From contig JBQTIP010000198.1 of assembly GCA_052388025.1 (NCBI GenBank), positions 1 through 26,735 of the forward strand: a stretch of DNA of 26,735 nucleotides. Reading direction: 5' to 3'. The notes under the pieces are model-generated. The model made no database searches. It saw only the letters and a program-made list of their open reading frames with translations, and was not told the DNA's origin. Every line of letters starts with the position of its first letter. Position 1 is the stretch's first letter. Shown here piece after piece: positions 1 through 8,403 of this stretch. Source of the DNA: JBQTIP01 sp052388025 (GTDB taxonomy: Bacteria; Actinomycetota; UBA4738; HRBIN12). The position numbers were made by a program, and so were the translations under genes.

Positions 1-295
1 AAACGTGGAACAGCACCGCCCCGGCCGCGCGGGCGGCGAGCGCGAGGTTCTGGGGCCCGATCGCGTTGTCGCGGTAGGCCCGGTCGGGCTCCGTCTCGCA
101 GGCGTCCACCTTCGTGAAGGCCGCGAAGTTCAGGACGGCGTCGGGACGGATCGGAACCACCGTCCGCATGACGGCGGGGTGATCGCCGACATCGAGCTCG
201 TCGTGGGCGAACGGGTGGACGTCGTGGTGTCCGGGAACGATGTCCACGAAGGCGCGGCCCAACCCGCCGCCCGCGCCCGTCACGAGGAGCCTCAC
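1..295 (-). CDS. rmlD: dTDP-4-dehydrorhamnose reductase, partial (3' end outside window)
   Basis: Only the N-terminal 98 codons are present; the gene runs off the window at base 1. The enzyme reduces dTDP-4-dehydro-L-rhamnose to dTDP-L-rhamnose with NAD(P)H in the cytoplasm. The GTG start at 295-293 opens with RLLVTGAGGGLG, the glycine-rich Rossmann nucleotide loop. A stretch reading PDAVLNFAAFTKVDACE follows, matching the conserved RmlD segment (typically INxAAYTxVDxAE), then an NAIGPQNLA helix. The start overlaps the rmlB stop codon as GTGA, so translation is probably coupled. The context of rmlA and rmlB in the same operon supports the assignment over a generic SDR epimerase. Confidence 0.85.
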   Translation of the reverse strand, partial: MRLLVTGAGGGLGRAFVDIVPGHHDVHPFAHDELDVGDHPAVMRTVVPIRPDAVLNFAAFTKVDACETEPDRAYRDNAIGPQNLALAARAAGAVLFHV

Positions 296-1263
296 CGGCG
301 CGCGCCCTCCAGCATCTCGCTCACCCAGCGCCGGTTGTCCCGGTACCAGGCCACGGTGGCCGCGAGCCCTTCCTCGAAGGGGACCTCGGGCTTCCATCCG
401 AGCGCAGCGAGCCGGTCCCACAGTAGCGCGTAGCGGAAGTCGTGGCCGGGGCGATCCGGCACGAACGTCACGAGCGACTCGGATGCGCCGGCCCGCCGGC
501 ACACGGCCCGAGCCAGCTCCAGGTTCGGCAGCTCGTGGCCGCCACCGATGTTGTACACGCCGCCGGGCTCCCCGGCCTCCAGGACGGTCGCGATCGCTCT
601 CGCGAAATCGCGTACGTGAAGCCACTGGCGGCGGTTGGAACCGTCGCCGTAGACCGGCACGCCGCGACCCTCGAGGGCGGCGAGCGCGTAGGTCGGCACC
701 GCCTTCTCCGGATGCTGGCGGGGGCCGTAGGCGTTCGTCCCCCGAGCTACCGTGACGCGTGCCCCGTAGGTCCTCACGTAGGAGCGGCAGAGCAGGTCCG
801 CGCCGGCCTTGCTTGCGGCGTAAGGGCTGCTGGGGGCGAGCGGATCCTCCTCGTCAAAGGCCCCTTCCTCCGTCGAGCCGTACACCTCGTCGGTCGACAC
901 CAGCAGCATGGGCTTCCCGGCCTCGCGGCACGCCTCCAACATCACCTGCGTCCCGAGGACGTTCGTCACGATGAACGCTCGGGAATCGTCGATGCTCCGG
1001 TCGACGAATGACTCGGCCGCGGCGTGGACGACACGATCCTTCACCAGCGGCAGCACGGCGTCCGGGTCGGCGACGTCGCCGCGGGCGAACTCCAAGCGGG
1101 AGTCGCCCTCGTGCGCCGCGAGATTCTCCATGGAGCCCGCATAGGTGAGCTTGTCGAGCACGGTCACGCGTACGCCGGACTCCTGAAGGAGGACGTCGAC
1201 CAGGTGCGAACCGATGAACCCGGCTCCGCCGGTGAGCAGCACGTGAAGGGATTCGGTCGCCAT
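292..1263 (-). CDS. rmlB: dTDP-glucose 4,6-dehydratase
   Basis: A 323-residue extended short-chain dehydrogenase that converts dTDP-glucose to dTDP-4-keto-6-deoxyglucose, step two of dTDP-L-rhamnose synthesis. The NAD loop GGAGFIGS lies at about residues 12-19. The TDEVYG motif at 124-129 supplies the Asp/Glu dehydration acid-base pair, and Y148/K152 (YAASK) is the catalytic YxxxK. ARGTNAYGPRQHPEKAVP, the usual RmlB substrate segment, follows. The segment between TDE and YxxxK is shorter than in enterobacterial RmlB. The ATG start at 1263 lies 30 bases after the upstream glycosyltransferase stop; the Shine-Dalgarno is weak. It overlaps rmlD by GTGA. GDP-mannose dehydratase or UDP-glucose epimerase is less likely given rmlA and rmlD in the same operon. 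Confidence 0.92.
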   Translation of the reverse strand: MATESLHVLLTGGAGFIGSHLVDVLLQESGVRVTVLDKLTYAGSMENLAAHEGDSRLEFARGDVADPDAVLPLVKDRVVHAAAESFVDRSIDDSRAFIVTNVLGTQVMLEACREAGKPMLLVSTDEVYGSTEEGAFDEEDPLAPSSPYAASKAGADLLCRSYVRTYGARVTVARGTNAYGPRQHPEKAVPTYALAALEGRGVPVYGDGSNRRQWLHVRDFARAIATVLEAGEPGGVYNIGGGHELPNLELARAVCRRAGASESLVTFVPDRPGHDFRYALLWDRLAALGWKPEVPFEEGLAATVAWYRDNRRWVSEMLEGARR

Positions 1264-1293
1264 GGCACGTCCGCCGTCGCGGACCGCGGAAGT

Positions 1294-2445
1294 CTACCCT
1301 CGGCCGCCGGGGGCGGCCCTGCGGAGCACCTCGGCGGTCTTACGAGCGGCCTCTTCCCAGGTGAACCCCGCCGCACGCGCGAGGCCGGCCTCCCGCAAGC
1401 GGCCACGAAGCTCCACATCGCCGGCGAGCGATTCCATGCCGGCGGCCAGCGCCTCGGGGTCGTTCGGGTCGACAAGCAGGGCGGCTTCGCCGGCCACCTC
1501 GGGAAGCGAGGACACGTTCGAGGCGAGGACCGGGCATCCGGCGGCCATCGCCTCCAGCACGGGGAAGCCGAACCCCTCGTGCAGGGACGGGTACACGAGC
1601 CCCGTGGCACCCGCGAGGAGCGCGGCCCGGTCGGCCCCCGAGACGTAGCCGGCCGGCACGATCCGCCGCCGGACCGCCTCGGGAAGCGCGCCGACCGCCG
1701 CGCACAGGTCCCGCGCGGCCTCGGGGATCCAGCGCACCGGCCCACCGGCGATCACGAGCGTCACATCGGTCGTCGCAGCGGCGAAGGCTCGCACCAGCGC
1801 GACGAGGTTCTTCCGGGGCTCGATGCCGCCGACGAAGAGGAGGTAGGGACCGTCCAGCCCCAGCCGCGCGTGAACGGCCCGGACGTCGTCATCGGACGGC
1901 GCAACGAACGCGTCGACCCCGTGATGGACGACGTGGACGCGTTCCGCCGGCACGCGGGACGACTCGAGCAGGTCGCGCCGGGTAGACTGCGACGGTACGA
2001 TGACCCCGGCCGCCTCCTGCAGCCATCGCTCAAACCGCCTTCTCCACCGGACGTCGATCTGCGGCGCCGTCTCCGGGAATCGCTCGTACGCGAGATCGTG
2101 GACGACGAGAACCACGCCGCGGCTGCGCGTCGCCGGCGGAAGGAAGTTCGTCGCGAGCAGCACGTCGAAGTCGAGGAACCACTCCAGCCGAGGTACAAAG
2201 AGGCGAGACGAGATCGGCTCGAAGAGTCGCGTCGGGAGCGGCGTTCCCTTCTCTTCGAAGTTGGCCGCGCGCACGTGGCCGAAGTGTTGCCTCCGCCGGA
2301 GCGCCCCGCGGACGTCCAGGTACCAGGCCGTGCAGCGGATGTCCGGAGCCGCGGGCGGAAGCGCACAGATCAGGTGCTGCGTGTAGTGGCCGACGCCGGT
2401 CTTCCTCGGGTCGAGGGCCGGCCTCGCGTCGATCGCCGCGCGCAC
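1294..2445 (-). CDS. GT4-family glycosyltransferase
   Basis: A 383-residue GT-B glycosyltransferase of family GT4. The N-terminal acceptor domain begins RAAIDARPAL and continues TGVGHYTQHL, a loop typical of WbdA/RfaB-like mannosyl- and rhamnosyltransferases. The C-terminal donor domain carries GGIEPRKNL and then, at about residues 286-310, HEGFGFPVLEAMAAGCPVL, which contains the EX7E nucleotide-sugar motif. No membrane segment is evident, so it acts at the cytoplasmic face. The GTG start at 2445 is only 6 bases from the rmlA stop. Its position between rmlA and rmlB suggests it adds rhamnose or another sugar to an envelope glycopolymer; the donor and acceptor cannot be read from sequence. Confidence 0.85.
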   Translation of the reverse strand: MRAAIDARPALDPRKTGVGHYTQHLICALPPAAPDIRCTAWYLDVRGALRRRQHFGHVRAANFEEKGTPLPTRLFEPISSRLFVPRLEWFLDFDVLLATNFLPPATRSRGVVLVVHDLAYERFPETAPQIDVRWRRRFERWLQEAAGVIVPSQSTRRDLLESSRVPAERVHVVHHGVDAFVAPSDDDVRAVHARLGLDGPYLLFVGGIEPRKNLVALVRAFAAATTDVTLVIAGGPVRWIPEAARDLCAAVGALPEAVRRRIVPAGYVSGADRAALLAGATGLVYPSLHEGFGFPVLEAMAAGCPVLASNVSSLPEVAGEAALLVDPNDPEALAAGMESLAGDVELRGRLREAGLARAAGFTWEEAARKTAEVLRRAAPGGRG

Positions 2446-2451
2446 GCCGGC

Positions 2452-3510
2452 TCAGTCGACCTCGATCTGGCTCTGGTCGCCCGCGATGACGCGGTGCACG
2501 CCCTGAGCCTTCGAGTGCCGGACCTCCACGTGGCGGCCGAGGATCGAGTCGACGATCCCTCGCACGCCCTGGATCGCGCAGCCCTCGAGCACGATCGAGT
2601 TCTCGACGGTGCTTCCGACCACCGAGCAGCCGGCGGAGATGGAGGCGAACGGGCCCACGACCGAGTCCTCGATGACGGTGTGCTCGCCGACGATCGCCGG
2701 CCCGCGGAGCTCGGAGCGGACGACCTTGACCCCGCGCTCCACGACCACGTTCCCCTCGACGCGGGACGAGGCATCGACATCGCCCTTGATCCGAGGCTCC
2801 TGGACCGAGAGCATCATGCGGTTCGCCTCGAGGAGGTCGGCGGGCTTCCCGGTGTCCTTCCACCATCCCTCGACCATCTCGGCCCGGACGGTGCGGCCCG
2901 TGTCGACGAGGTACTGGATGGCCTCGGTGATCTCGTACTCCCCGCGCCCGGAAGGGCGGAGGGTCGCTGCCGCCTCGAGGATCGTCTGGTCGAACAGGTA
3001 GATACCGACGAGCGCGAGGTCCGAGATCGGCTCGGTCGGCTTCTCGACCAGCCTCGTCACCCGGTTGCCCTCCAGCACCGCGACGCCGAACCGCTCGGGC
3101 TCCGGCACCCGTGCCAGGAAGATCTGCGCGTTCGGCCGGTGCCGCTCGAACTCCTCGACGAACCGCGTGATGCCTTCGAGCAGCACGTTGTCGCCCAAGT
3201 ACATGACGAAGGGCTGATCGCCGAGGAAGTCGCGCGCGGTCAGCACCGCGTGCGCCAGGCCGAGCGGCGCGTCCTGGTGGACGTAGGTGACCGAGAGGCC
3301 CCACTGGGAACCGTCGTCTACCGCGGCCTTCACCTCGCCGGCCGTCGATCCGACGACGATTCCGACCTCGACGATGCCGGCGTCCCGGATCGCCTCGAGG
3401 GCATGGAACAGGATCGGCTTGTTCGCCACCGGGATGAGCTGCTTCGCGTTTGTGTGGGTGATGGGCCGGAGCCGGGAGCCCTCTCCCCCCGAGAGGACGA
3501 GCGCCTTCAC
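2452..3510 (-). CDS. rmlA: Glucose-1-phosphate thymidylyltransferase (long, beta-helix form)
   Basis: A 352-residue nucleotidyltransferase that makes dTDP-glucose from glucose-1-phosphate and dTTP, the first step to dTDP-rhamnose. The start of the protein reads KALVLSGGEGSRLRPITHT, the GGxGxRLxPxT pyrophosphorylase signature, followed by NKPILFH. YLGDNVL marks the metal/sugar site and EKPTEPISDLALVGIY is typical of the family. From about residue 240 the protein has hexapeptide-like repeats (left-handed beta helix), as in the long thymidylyltransferases of actinobacteria and archaea. Of two open starts I chose GTG at 3510 because it overlaps the upstream stop as GTGA and begins directly at the conserved N-terminus; the longer frame upstream is antisense-type low-complexity sequence. 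Confidence 0.9.
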   Translation of the reverse strand: MKALVLSGGEGSRLRPITHTNAKQLIPVANKPILFHALEAIRDAGIVEVGIVVGSTAGEVKAAVDDGSQWGLSVTYVHQDAPLGLAHAVLTARDFLGDQPFVMYLGDNVLLEGITRFVEEFERHRPNAQIFLARVPEPERFGVAVLEGNRVTRLVEKPTEPISDLALVGIYLFDQTILEAAATLRPSGRGEYEITEAIQYLVDTGRTVRAEMVEGWWKDTGKPADLLEANRMMLSVQEPRIKGDVDASSRVEGNVVVERGVKVVRSELRGPAIVGEHTVIEDSVVGPFASISAGCSVVGSTVENSIVLEGCAIQGVRGIVDSILGRHVEVRHSKAQGVHRVIAGDQSQIEVD

Positions 3511-4907
3511 GGGCACTCCGGCGGCGGGCCGCCGGCCCCCGGAGCCTCGCCGACGAACCTCGAGCCGATGACGACCGCCACGTCCAGCTGGCCCGGGAGG
3601 CCGCGCTCGGCCTGCATCACCCTCAGGCCGGGAAGGTACCCGCTCACGACGTCCGCCATCGGCTCCGCGCCCGGCTCGAACAGGATGACCGAGCCCTTCA
3701 CGATCTCGCCCAGCGCCTTCGCGTCCTGCACCTCGGCGGCCGCGTCGAACCCGCTCTGCCTGAGGATCGTCAGCACGCCGGCGGCTTTCCCGTCGGAGCG
3801 CCGTTCGAACACCCCGACCTCGATCACCGCGGGCGACGGCGGCGTGAGCGGCTGCACGGTTCCGAGTTCGCCGAGCGGCCGACCCTCTCGGAGCCGCCGG
3901 AACAGCTCGCCAGCCTCCGGCAAGAGGCGGACGATCGAGTAATAGGTGCCCTCCACCGTGACCGAGCCGGTCGTCGTCGGCACGACCCGGAAGTCGGCCG
4001 CGCCCGTGTTCGCGCCGTTCAACCGGCTTGCGAGGTAGGCGAGCTCGGCGGGGTTCAGCCCACGGTCGACCACGATGTTGTCGAACACGGCGGGGACCAG
4101 CGACGGCAGACGGAGGATCTCGCCGGGCGACAGCAGCTTCGCGAGGACCGCTCTCAGGAACTGCTGCTGCCGCGAGATCCGAGCGAAGTCCGGGATCGTG
4201 TCGCATGGCTGGTGGCGGGTTCGCACGAACGCCAGCGCGGTCCTGCCGTCGAAGGCCTGGCAGCCGGCCTGGATATCGAGCCCGGTGAGGGGATCGGACA
4301 TCGCAGTGGGCACGCACATCCGGACGCCGCCGAGCGCGTCGACGACGCCTTCGAACCCGGCGAGGTCCACGTACATCACGTGGTTGATCTGGAGACCGGT
4401 CAGGTGCTTGATCGTGCGCGCGACGAGCTGGGCGCCCCCGTGCTCGATTCCCCCCTCGAAGGCGCTGTTGATCTTTCCGAAGCCTTGGCCCGGGATCTCG
4501 ACCCACAGGTCTCGCGGGAAGCTGAGGACGACGGCCTGCTGCTGGTCGGGCTCGGTGTGCACGACGACGATCGTGTCGGATCGCTGTGTGCCCCCGATGT
4601 CCTCGTTCGCCCCGAAGTCCTCCTGCTCCTCATTCGAGAGACCCTCCCTGCTGTCGCTGCCGAGCAGGAGGTAGTTGCACGCCTTCCGCGCGCACCGCTC
4701 GTCGATGTCGGACTCACCCGACGGGCCCTCGGAGGAGGGCGGCGCGCCGATGTAGTGGACCTTCGACTCGGCCCAGAGGTACGTCCCGAAGCCGGCGCTC
4801 GCGAGGACGGCGATGAGAGCCGACAGGCTCGCGCTGACGGCGAGGAAGATCAGCTTGCCCCTTGAGTGCCCGCGGCCGGGACCCGGCACGGAGGATTCGT
4901 TGGCCAT
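3507..4907 (-). CDS. LytR-CpsA-Psr (LCP) family cell-wall glycopolymer ligase
   Basis: A 466-residue membrane-anchored protein, head of the rhamnose operon. LCP enzymes transfer lipid-linked glycopolymers onto peptidoglycan outside the membrane. A short cytoplasmic tail (about 1-16) is followed by one transmembrane helix (about 17-42, rich in L/A/S). The LCP domain then shows LLLGSDSREG, RSDTIVVVH, FPRDLWVEIPG and FARISRQQQFL, including the conserved Arg/Asp residues that bind the pyrophosphate-Mg. The last 120 residues (VIEVGVFERRSDG onward) resemble the LytR_C domain. ATG at 4907 begins directly ahead of the membrane helix; the open frame upstream is not protein-like. The 54-base gap to the divergent ligase gene must hold both promoters, but I could not assign -10/-35 boxes. 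Confidence 0.9.
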   Translation of the reverse strand: MANESSVPGPGRGHSRGKLIFLAVSASLSALIAVLASAGFGTYLWAESKVHYIGAPPSSEGPSGESDIDERCARKACNYLLLGSDSREGLSNEEQEDFGANEDIGGTQRSDTIVVVHTEPDQQQAVVLSFPRDLWVEIPGQGFGKINSAFEGGIEHGGAQLVARTIKHLTGLQINHVMYVDLAGFEGVVDALGGVRMCVPTAMSDPLTGLDIQAGCQAFDGRTALAFVRTRHQPCDTIPDFARISRQQQFLRAVLAKLLSPGEILRLPSLVPAVFDNIVVDRGLNPAELAYLASRLNGANTGAADFRVVPTTTGSVTVEGTYYSIVRLLPEAGELFRRLREGRPLGELGTVQPLTPPSPAVIEVGVFERRSDGKAAGVLTILRQSGFDAAAEVQDAKALGEIVKGSVILFEPGAEPMADVVSGYLPGLRVMQAERGLPGQLDVAVVIGSRFVGEAPGAGGPPPECP

Positions 4908-4961
4908 AGTCTTTCGTGAAGAAGCGTACCCGGGAGTCGCATCGCGGAGAGGCGGGTCGGC

Positions 4962-6911
4962 GTGACGATCGTGTGGAGCCCATCCGGGGACTACCTGGAG
5001 CGTGCGAACATCACGCGGTTCATGCGCACGCACGGGATCGCGACATATGAGGAGCTCGTCGCGCGCTCGACCCAGGACATCGAGTGGTTCTGGGACGCCG
5101 TCGTGAGGGACCTCGCGATCGAGTTCGTCGAGCCGTACGAGCGGGTGCTCGACACCTCGGACGGGGTCGAGTGGGCGACCTGGTTCACAGGCGGCACGAT
5201 CAACCTGGCAGGAAACTGCGTGGATCGCTGGGCCGAGCGGACCCCCGACGCCGTCGCCGTGATCTGGGAGGGCGAGGACGGCGAGGTCCGCCGCGTCACG
5301 TACCCGGAGCTTCGGCGGATGGCCGACCGCCTCGCGAACGGCCTCCGCTCGCTCGGCGTCGGACGGGGCGACGCCGTCGGTATCTTCATGCCGATGGCGC
5401 CTGAGACGGTCGCGGCAGTGATGGCCTGCGCGAAGCTGGGGGCGATCTTCCTCCCAATCTTCTCGGGGTTCGGCGCCGAAGCGGTGGCCTCCAGACTGCA
5501 AGACGCGGGCGCGAAGGTCGTGATCACGGCCGACCGGTACCTCCGGCGAGGAAAGCCGGTTCCGATGAAGGAGCTGGCGGACGAAGCCTCCGCATCATCG
5601 CCGTCGGTGAGGCACGTACTAGTCTGGTCCAGACTAGCTGGGGCCGATGTGCACTGGAACCCGGGCCGCGACCTCCGCTGGGAAGAGCTGCTCGCGGAGC
5701 AGCCGGACCATTTCGAGACCGAGCCGCTTCCCGCCGAGCACCCGCTCCTGATCGCGTACACGAGTGGGACGACCGGCAGGCCGAAGGGCGCCGTCCACGT
5801 TCACGGCGGCTTCCTGGTGAAGATCGCCGAGGAGGTCGCCTACCAGGTGGACCTGCACCGGGGCGAGATCCTGTTCTGGGTCTCCGACCTCGGGTGGATC
5901 ATGGGTCCTTGGGAGATCGTGGGCGCGACGGCGCTCGGCGCCACCGTGTTCCTCTACGAGGGCGCCCCGAACCACCCGGGCCCCGACCGGATCTGGGACA
6001 TGGTGGAGCGGCACCGGATCACGACACTCGGTGTCTCCCCAACGCTTATCCGCGCGCTGATCCCGGCCGGGACGGAACACGTCCGCCGGCACGACCTGTC
6101 GTCGCTGCGGATCCTCGGCTCAACCGGCGAGCCGTGGAACCCAGAGCCGTACCGCTGGTTCCACGAGGAGGTGGGGGGCGGCCGTTGCCCGATCATCAAC
6201 CTCTCAGGCGGCACGGAGGTCGGCGCCTGCTTCCTTTCACCGCTGCCGATCAACGAGCTCAAGGCCTGCACGCTGCGGGGGCCGGCGCTCGGTATGGACG
6301 TCGACGTGTGGGGGCCGGACGGGCGGCCGGTCGCCCCCGGCGAGGTGGGCGAGCTCGTCTGCAAGAAGCCCTGGCCGGGTATGACCCGCGGTGTATGGGG
6401 CGACCCGGAGCGCTACCTCGACACGTACTGGCGGCGGTGGCCGGGGGTCTGGGTCCACGGGGACTGGGCGAGCGTGGACGAAGACGGGTTCTGGTCCCTG
6501 CACGGGCGCTCCGACGACACGCTCTCGATCGCGGGGAAGCGCCTCGGCCCGGCCGAGGTCGAGAGCGCGCTGGCCGATCATCCTGCGGTGGCCGAGTCGG
6601 CCGCGGTGGGTGTCCCCCACGAGGTCAAGGGCGAGGCGATCTGGTGCTTCGTCGTCGCGAAGCCCGGACACGAGACCGGGGCCGAGCTAGCTGAGGAGCT
6701 CGCCGCCGCCGTCGCCGAGCACCTCGGCAAGTCGTTCAGGCCCTCGAGGGTCGTGTTCGTTCCGGAGCTGCCGCGTACCCGTTCGGCCAAGATCCTCCGG
6801 CGGGCGATCAGGGCCGTGGTCGTGGGAGAGGACCCCGGGGACCTCTCGAGCCTCGAGAACCCGGCGGCGCTCGCGTACGTCCGCGACCTGATGCAGGATT
6901 GGCCGCCATGA
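4962..6911 (+). CDS. Acetyl-CoA-synthetase-like AMP-forming acyl-CoA ligase
   Basis: A 649-residue adenylate-forming enzyme that activates a short carboxylic acid with ATP and then loads CoA. The N-terminal region (FWDAVVRDLAIEF) resembles the acetyl-CoA synthetase N-terminal domain. YTSGTTGRPKG (about 266-276) is the A3 phosphate loop. STGEPWNPEPYRWF, GGTEVGACF and SDDTLSIAGKRLGP are the A4, A5 and A8 elements. K610 in RTRSAKILRR is the A10 lysine needed for adenylation. VSDLGWIMGPWEIVG replaces the usual acetyl-CoA synthetase segment, so the substrate may not be acetate. The start is GTG at 4962 with a purine-rich sequence (ggagaggcggg) upstream. The gene stands alone: divergent from the LCP gene and 159 bases before the sigma factor. 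Confidence 0.88.
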   Translation: MTIVWSPSGDYLERANITRFMRTHGIATYEELVARSTQDIEWFWDAVVRDLAIEFVEPYERVLDTSDGVEWATWFTGGTINLAGNCVDRWAERTPDAVAVIWEGEDGEVRRVTYPELRRMADRLANGLRSLGVGRGDAVGIFMPMAPETVAAVMACAKLGAIFLPIFSGFGAEAVASRLQDAGAKVVITADRYLRRGKPVPMKELADEASASSPSVRHVLVWSRLAGADVHWNPGRDLRWEELLAEQPDHFETEPLPAEHPLLIAYTSGTTGRPKGAVHVHGGFLVKIAEEVAYQVDLHRGEILFWVSDLGWIMGPWEIVGATALGATVFLYEGAPNHPGPDRIWDMVERHRITTLGVSPTLIRALIPAGTEHVRRHDLSSLRILGSTGEPWNPEPYRWFHEEVGGGRCPIINLSGGTEVGACFLSPLPINELKACTLRGPALGMDVDVWGPDGRPVAPGEVGELVCKKPWPGMTRGVWGDPERYLDTYWRRWPGVWVHGDWASVDEDGFWSLHGRSDDTLSIAGKRLGPAEVESALADHPAVAESAAVGVPHEVKGEAIWCFVVAKPGHETGAELAEELAAAVAEHLGKSFRPSRVVFVPELPRTRSAKILRRAIRAVVVGEDPGDLSSLENPAALAYVRDLMQDWPP

Positions 6912-7070
6912 CAGATGCCAAGAGGTTCAGCACCGAGGCCGCTGAAGGCCTGCGCCGCGCGCCGATCCGTTCCCCCTCGGGCTGCGAATCCCACCGAGCA
7001 CGCGAGCGAACGGACGATGGCAAAGCCACTCCTGATGGATCGGGCTTCTGGGATCGAACGGAAGGGGCTC

Positions 7071-7649
7071 ATGCCCCCCGTTGACCTCTCCGAGGCGCGC
7101 GACCGGGATCTGGTCAGGCGCGTTCGCGAGCGGGACGAGGAGGCCTTCCGCGGCCTGTTCCGCCGGTATTCCCCGGGCGCCCTCGCCCTGGCCCGCAGGG
7201 TCGTCCGCCAGCCGTTCCTCGCGGAGGAGATCGTTCAGGAGGCGTTCTTGGCGGTGTGGCGCAAACCGGAGGGCTACGACCAGCAGCGTGGGTCCGTGAA
7301 GGCCTGGCTGATGGGCATGGTCCATCACCGGGCCGTCGACACCGTCCGCCGGGAGGAGGCGCACCGCCGCCGGGCGGAGGATGCCATCCCCGAGGCGTCG
7401 GGTCGCGAGGAGGACCCCGCGGAGCAGGTCGTCGAGGAGATCGGGCTCCCGGAGGAGCGCAAGGTCGTTCGCTCGGCGCTGGAGGAGCTCCCGGCGGAGC
7501 AGCGTCAGGTGATCGAGCTCATGTACTTCGGGGGACTCTCGCAATCGAGGATCGCGGAGCGGCTCTCGTTGCCGCTCGGGACGGTGAAATCGCGAGTGCT
7601 GCTCGGGATGCGCAAGCTCCGGGCGGCGCTCGTCGGGATGGAGCGATGA
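7071..7649 (+). CDS. ECF RNA polymerase sigma factor (SigK/RpoE-like)
   Basis: A 192-residue sigma-70 family factor of the extracytoplasmic function type. Region 2 runs over about residues 10-80 (RDEEAFRGLFRRYSPGAL; AEEIVQEAFLAVWR; GSVKAWLMGMVHHRAVD). Region 4 covers about 130-188 (LEELPAEQRQVIELMYFGGL; IAERLSLPLGTVKSRV). The ATG at 7071 was chosen because AAGGGG lies six bases upstream and the protein then starts at the family boundary; in-frame starts at 6915 and 7018 are possible but add low-complexity sequence. Its stop overlaps the anti-sigma gene as ATGA, the normal arrangement of a sigma and its inhibitor. I found no clear ECF promoter upstream, so autoregulation is not shown. Confidence 0.9.
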   Translation: MPPVDLSEARDRDLVRRVRERDEEAFRGLFRRYSPGALALARRVVRQPFLAEEIVQEAFLAVWRKPEGYDQQRGSVKAWLMGMVHHRAVDTVRREEAHRRRAEDAIPEASGREEDPAEQVVEEIGLPEERKVVRSALEELPAEQRQVIELMYFGGLSQSRIAERLSLPLGTVKSRVLLGMRKLRAALVGMER

Positions 7650-8344
7650 GGGACCACGACGTCATCGAGGAGCTGATCAGCATCCGGGCCCTGGGCGGGC
7701 TGGATGCGGGCGACGGGGCGCGCCTCGCCCGGGAGGTGGCCGCTCACGGTTCGGACTGCGAGGAGTGCCGTCGCCTCGAGGACGACTACGCGGAGGTGGC
7801 CGGCCGGCTGGCGTTCGCCCTCGAGCCCGTCCGCGTGCGCGAGGGCTTCGAGGACGAGGTAGTGACGCTCGCGGTGGCCGGGCCGGACCAGGTCGCACGT
7901 GGCCCGCGTGCGTTCGCCCGGAACCTGGTCGCGGTCGCGGCGGCCGTAGCGCTGCTCGCCGGCGGGTGGTTGCTCCGGGACCTCACCGGGGGAGCCGGCG
8001 CGCCCTCGCCGGCCGAGTTTCTCGCGGGAGCCGAGCTGGTTCGGTTCCAGGGGACCGGCGGCGAGCTCGCCGTCGTCTACCACCCGGGCGAGGACGGCGC
8101 GTACCTGTTCGGCCTGGACCTGCAGACGCCGCCGCAGGGGAGGGTCTACGAGGTCTGGTTGATCCAGGACGGCACACCGGTCCCCGGAGCGTGCTTCACG
8201 CCGGCGGAGACCGGCCAGATACTCACCTTCGTCGACGCGTCGCTAGCCGGGACCGACTTGATGGCCGTGACGGTGGAGCCGAGCGAGTGCTCGACCAGCC
8301 CGACCACGACCCCGATCCTCACCGCGGACCTCGACATCGCCTGA
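7646..8344 (+). CDS. Anti-sigma-K-type factor (RskA family)
   Basis: A 232-residue single-pass membrane protein that should hold the preceding sigma factor inactive. The cytoplasmic part has the zinc anti-sigma signature HxxxCxxC at H34, C38 and C41 (HGSDCEEC). One transmembrane helix lies at about residues 93-110 (LVAVAAAVALLAGGWLL). The extracytoplasmic domain from about 120 matches the RskA C-terminal domain, with VYEVWLIQDGTPVPGACF and a final Ca/metal-free beta-rich region. ATG at 7646 overlaps the sigma stop codon. The signal sensed outside cannot be told from sequence; RskA proteins are released by regulated proteolysis. Confidence 0.88.
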   Translation: MRDHDVIEELISIRALGGLDAGDGARLAREVAAHGSDCEECRRLEDDYAEVAGRLAFALEPVRVREGFEDEVVTLAVAGPDQVARGPRAFARNLVAVAAAVALLAGGWLLRDLTGGAGAPSPAEFLAGAELVRFQGTGGELAVVYHPGEDGAYLFGLDLQTPPQGRVYEVWLIQDGTPVPGACFTPAETGQILTFVDASLAGTDLMAVTVEPSECSTSPTTTPILTADLDIA

Positions 8345-8357
8345 GGCGCGGACGCGC

Positions 8358-8387
8358 GTAGGCCGGGCAACCGATGCCCCGGCCTAC
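8358..8387. terminator. Inverted repeat, probable bidirectional terminator
   Basis: A perfect 10-base stem GTAGGCCGGG / CCCGGCCTAC with a 10-base loop, located 13 bases after the anti-sigma stop and just before the end of the converging universal-stress remnant. There is no T-run, as is common in very GC-rich actinobacteria. Confidence 0.6.
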
Positions 8388-8403
8388 GGATGAGTCCCGG
8401 TCT

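Noticed and set aside
2030..3304. Long Arg/Gly/Pro-rich open frames in alternative frames of rmlA and the glycosyltransferase
   Set aside because: Composition is typical of shifted-frame translation of GC-rich genes; the true frames have conserved motifs.
1024..3942. A 972-codon plus-strand open frame opposite rmlB, the glycosyltransferase and rmlA
   Set aside because: It is antisense to three clearly recognisable genes, is Arg/Asp/Gly/Pro-rich with no domain, and is a known by-product of high GC content.
6975..7005. A tRNA-like T-arm (GCGAATCCC) before the first sigma factor
   Set aside because: No matching acceptor, D or anticodon arms could be folded around it, and the loop lacks the TTC of a T-loop.
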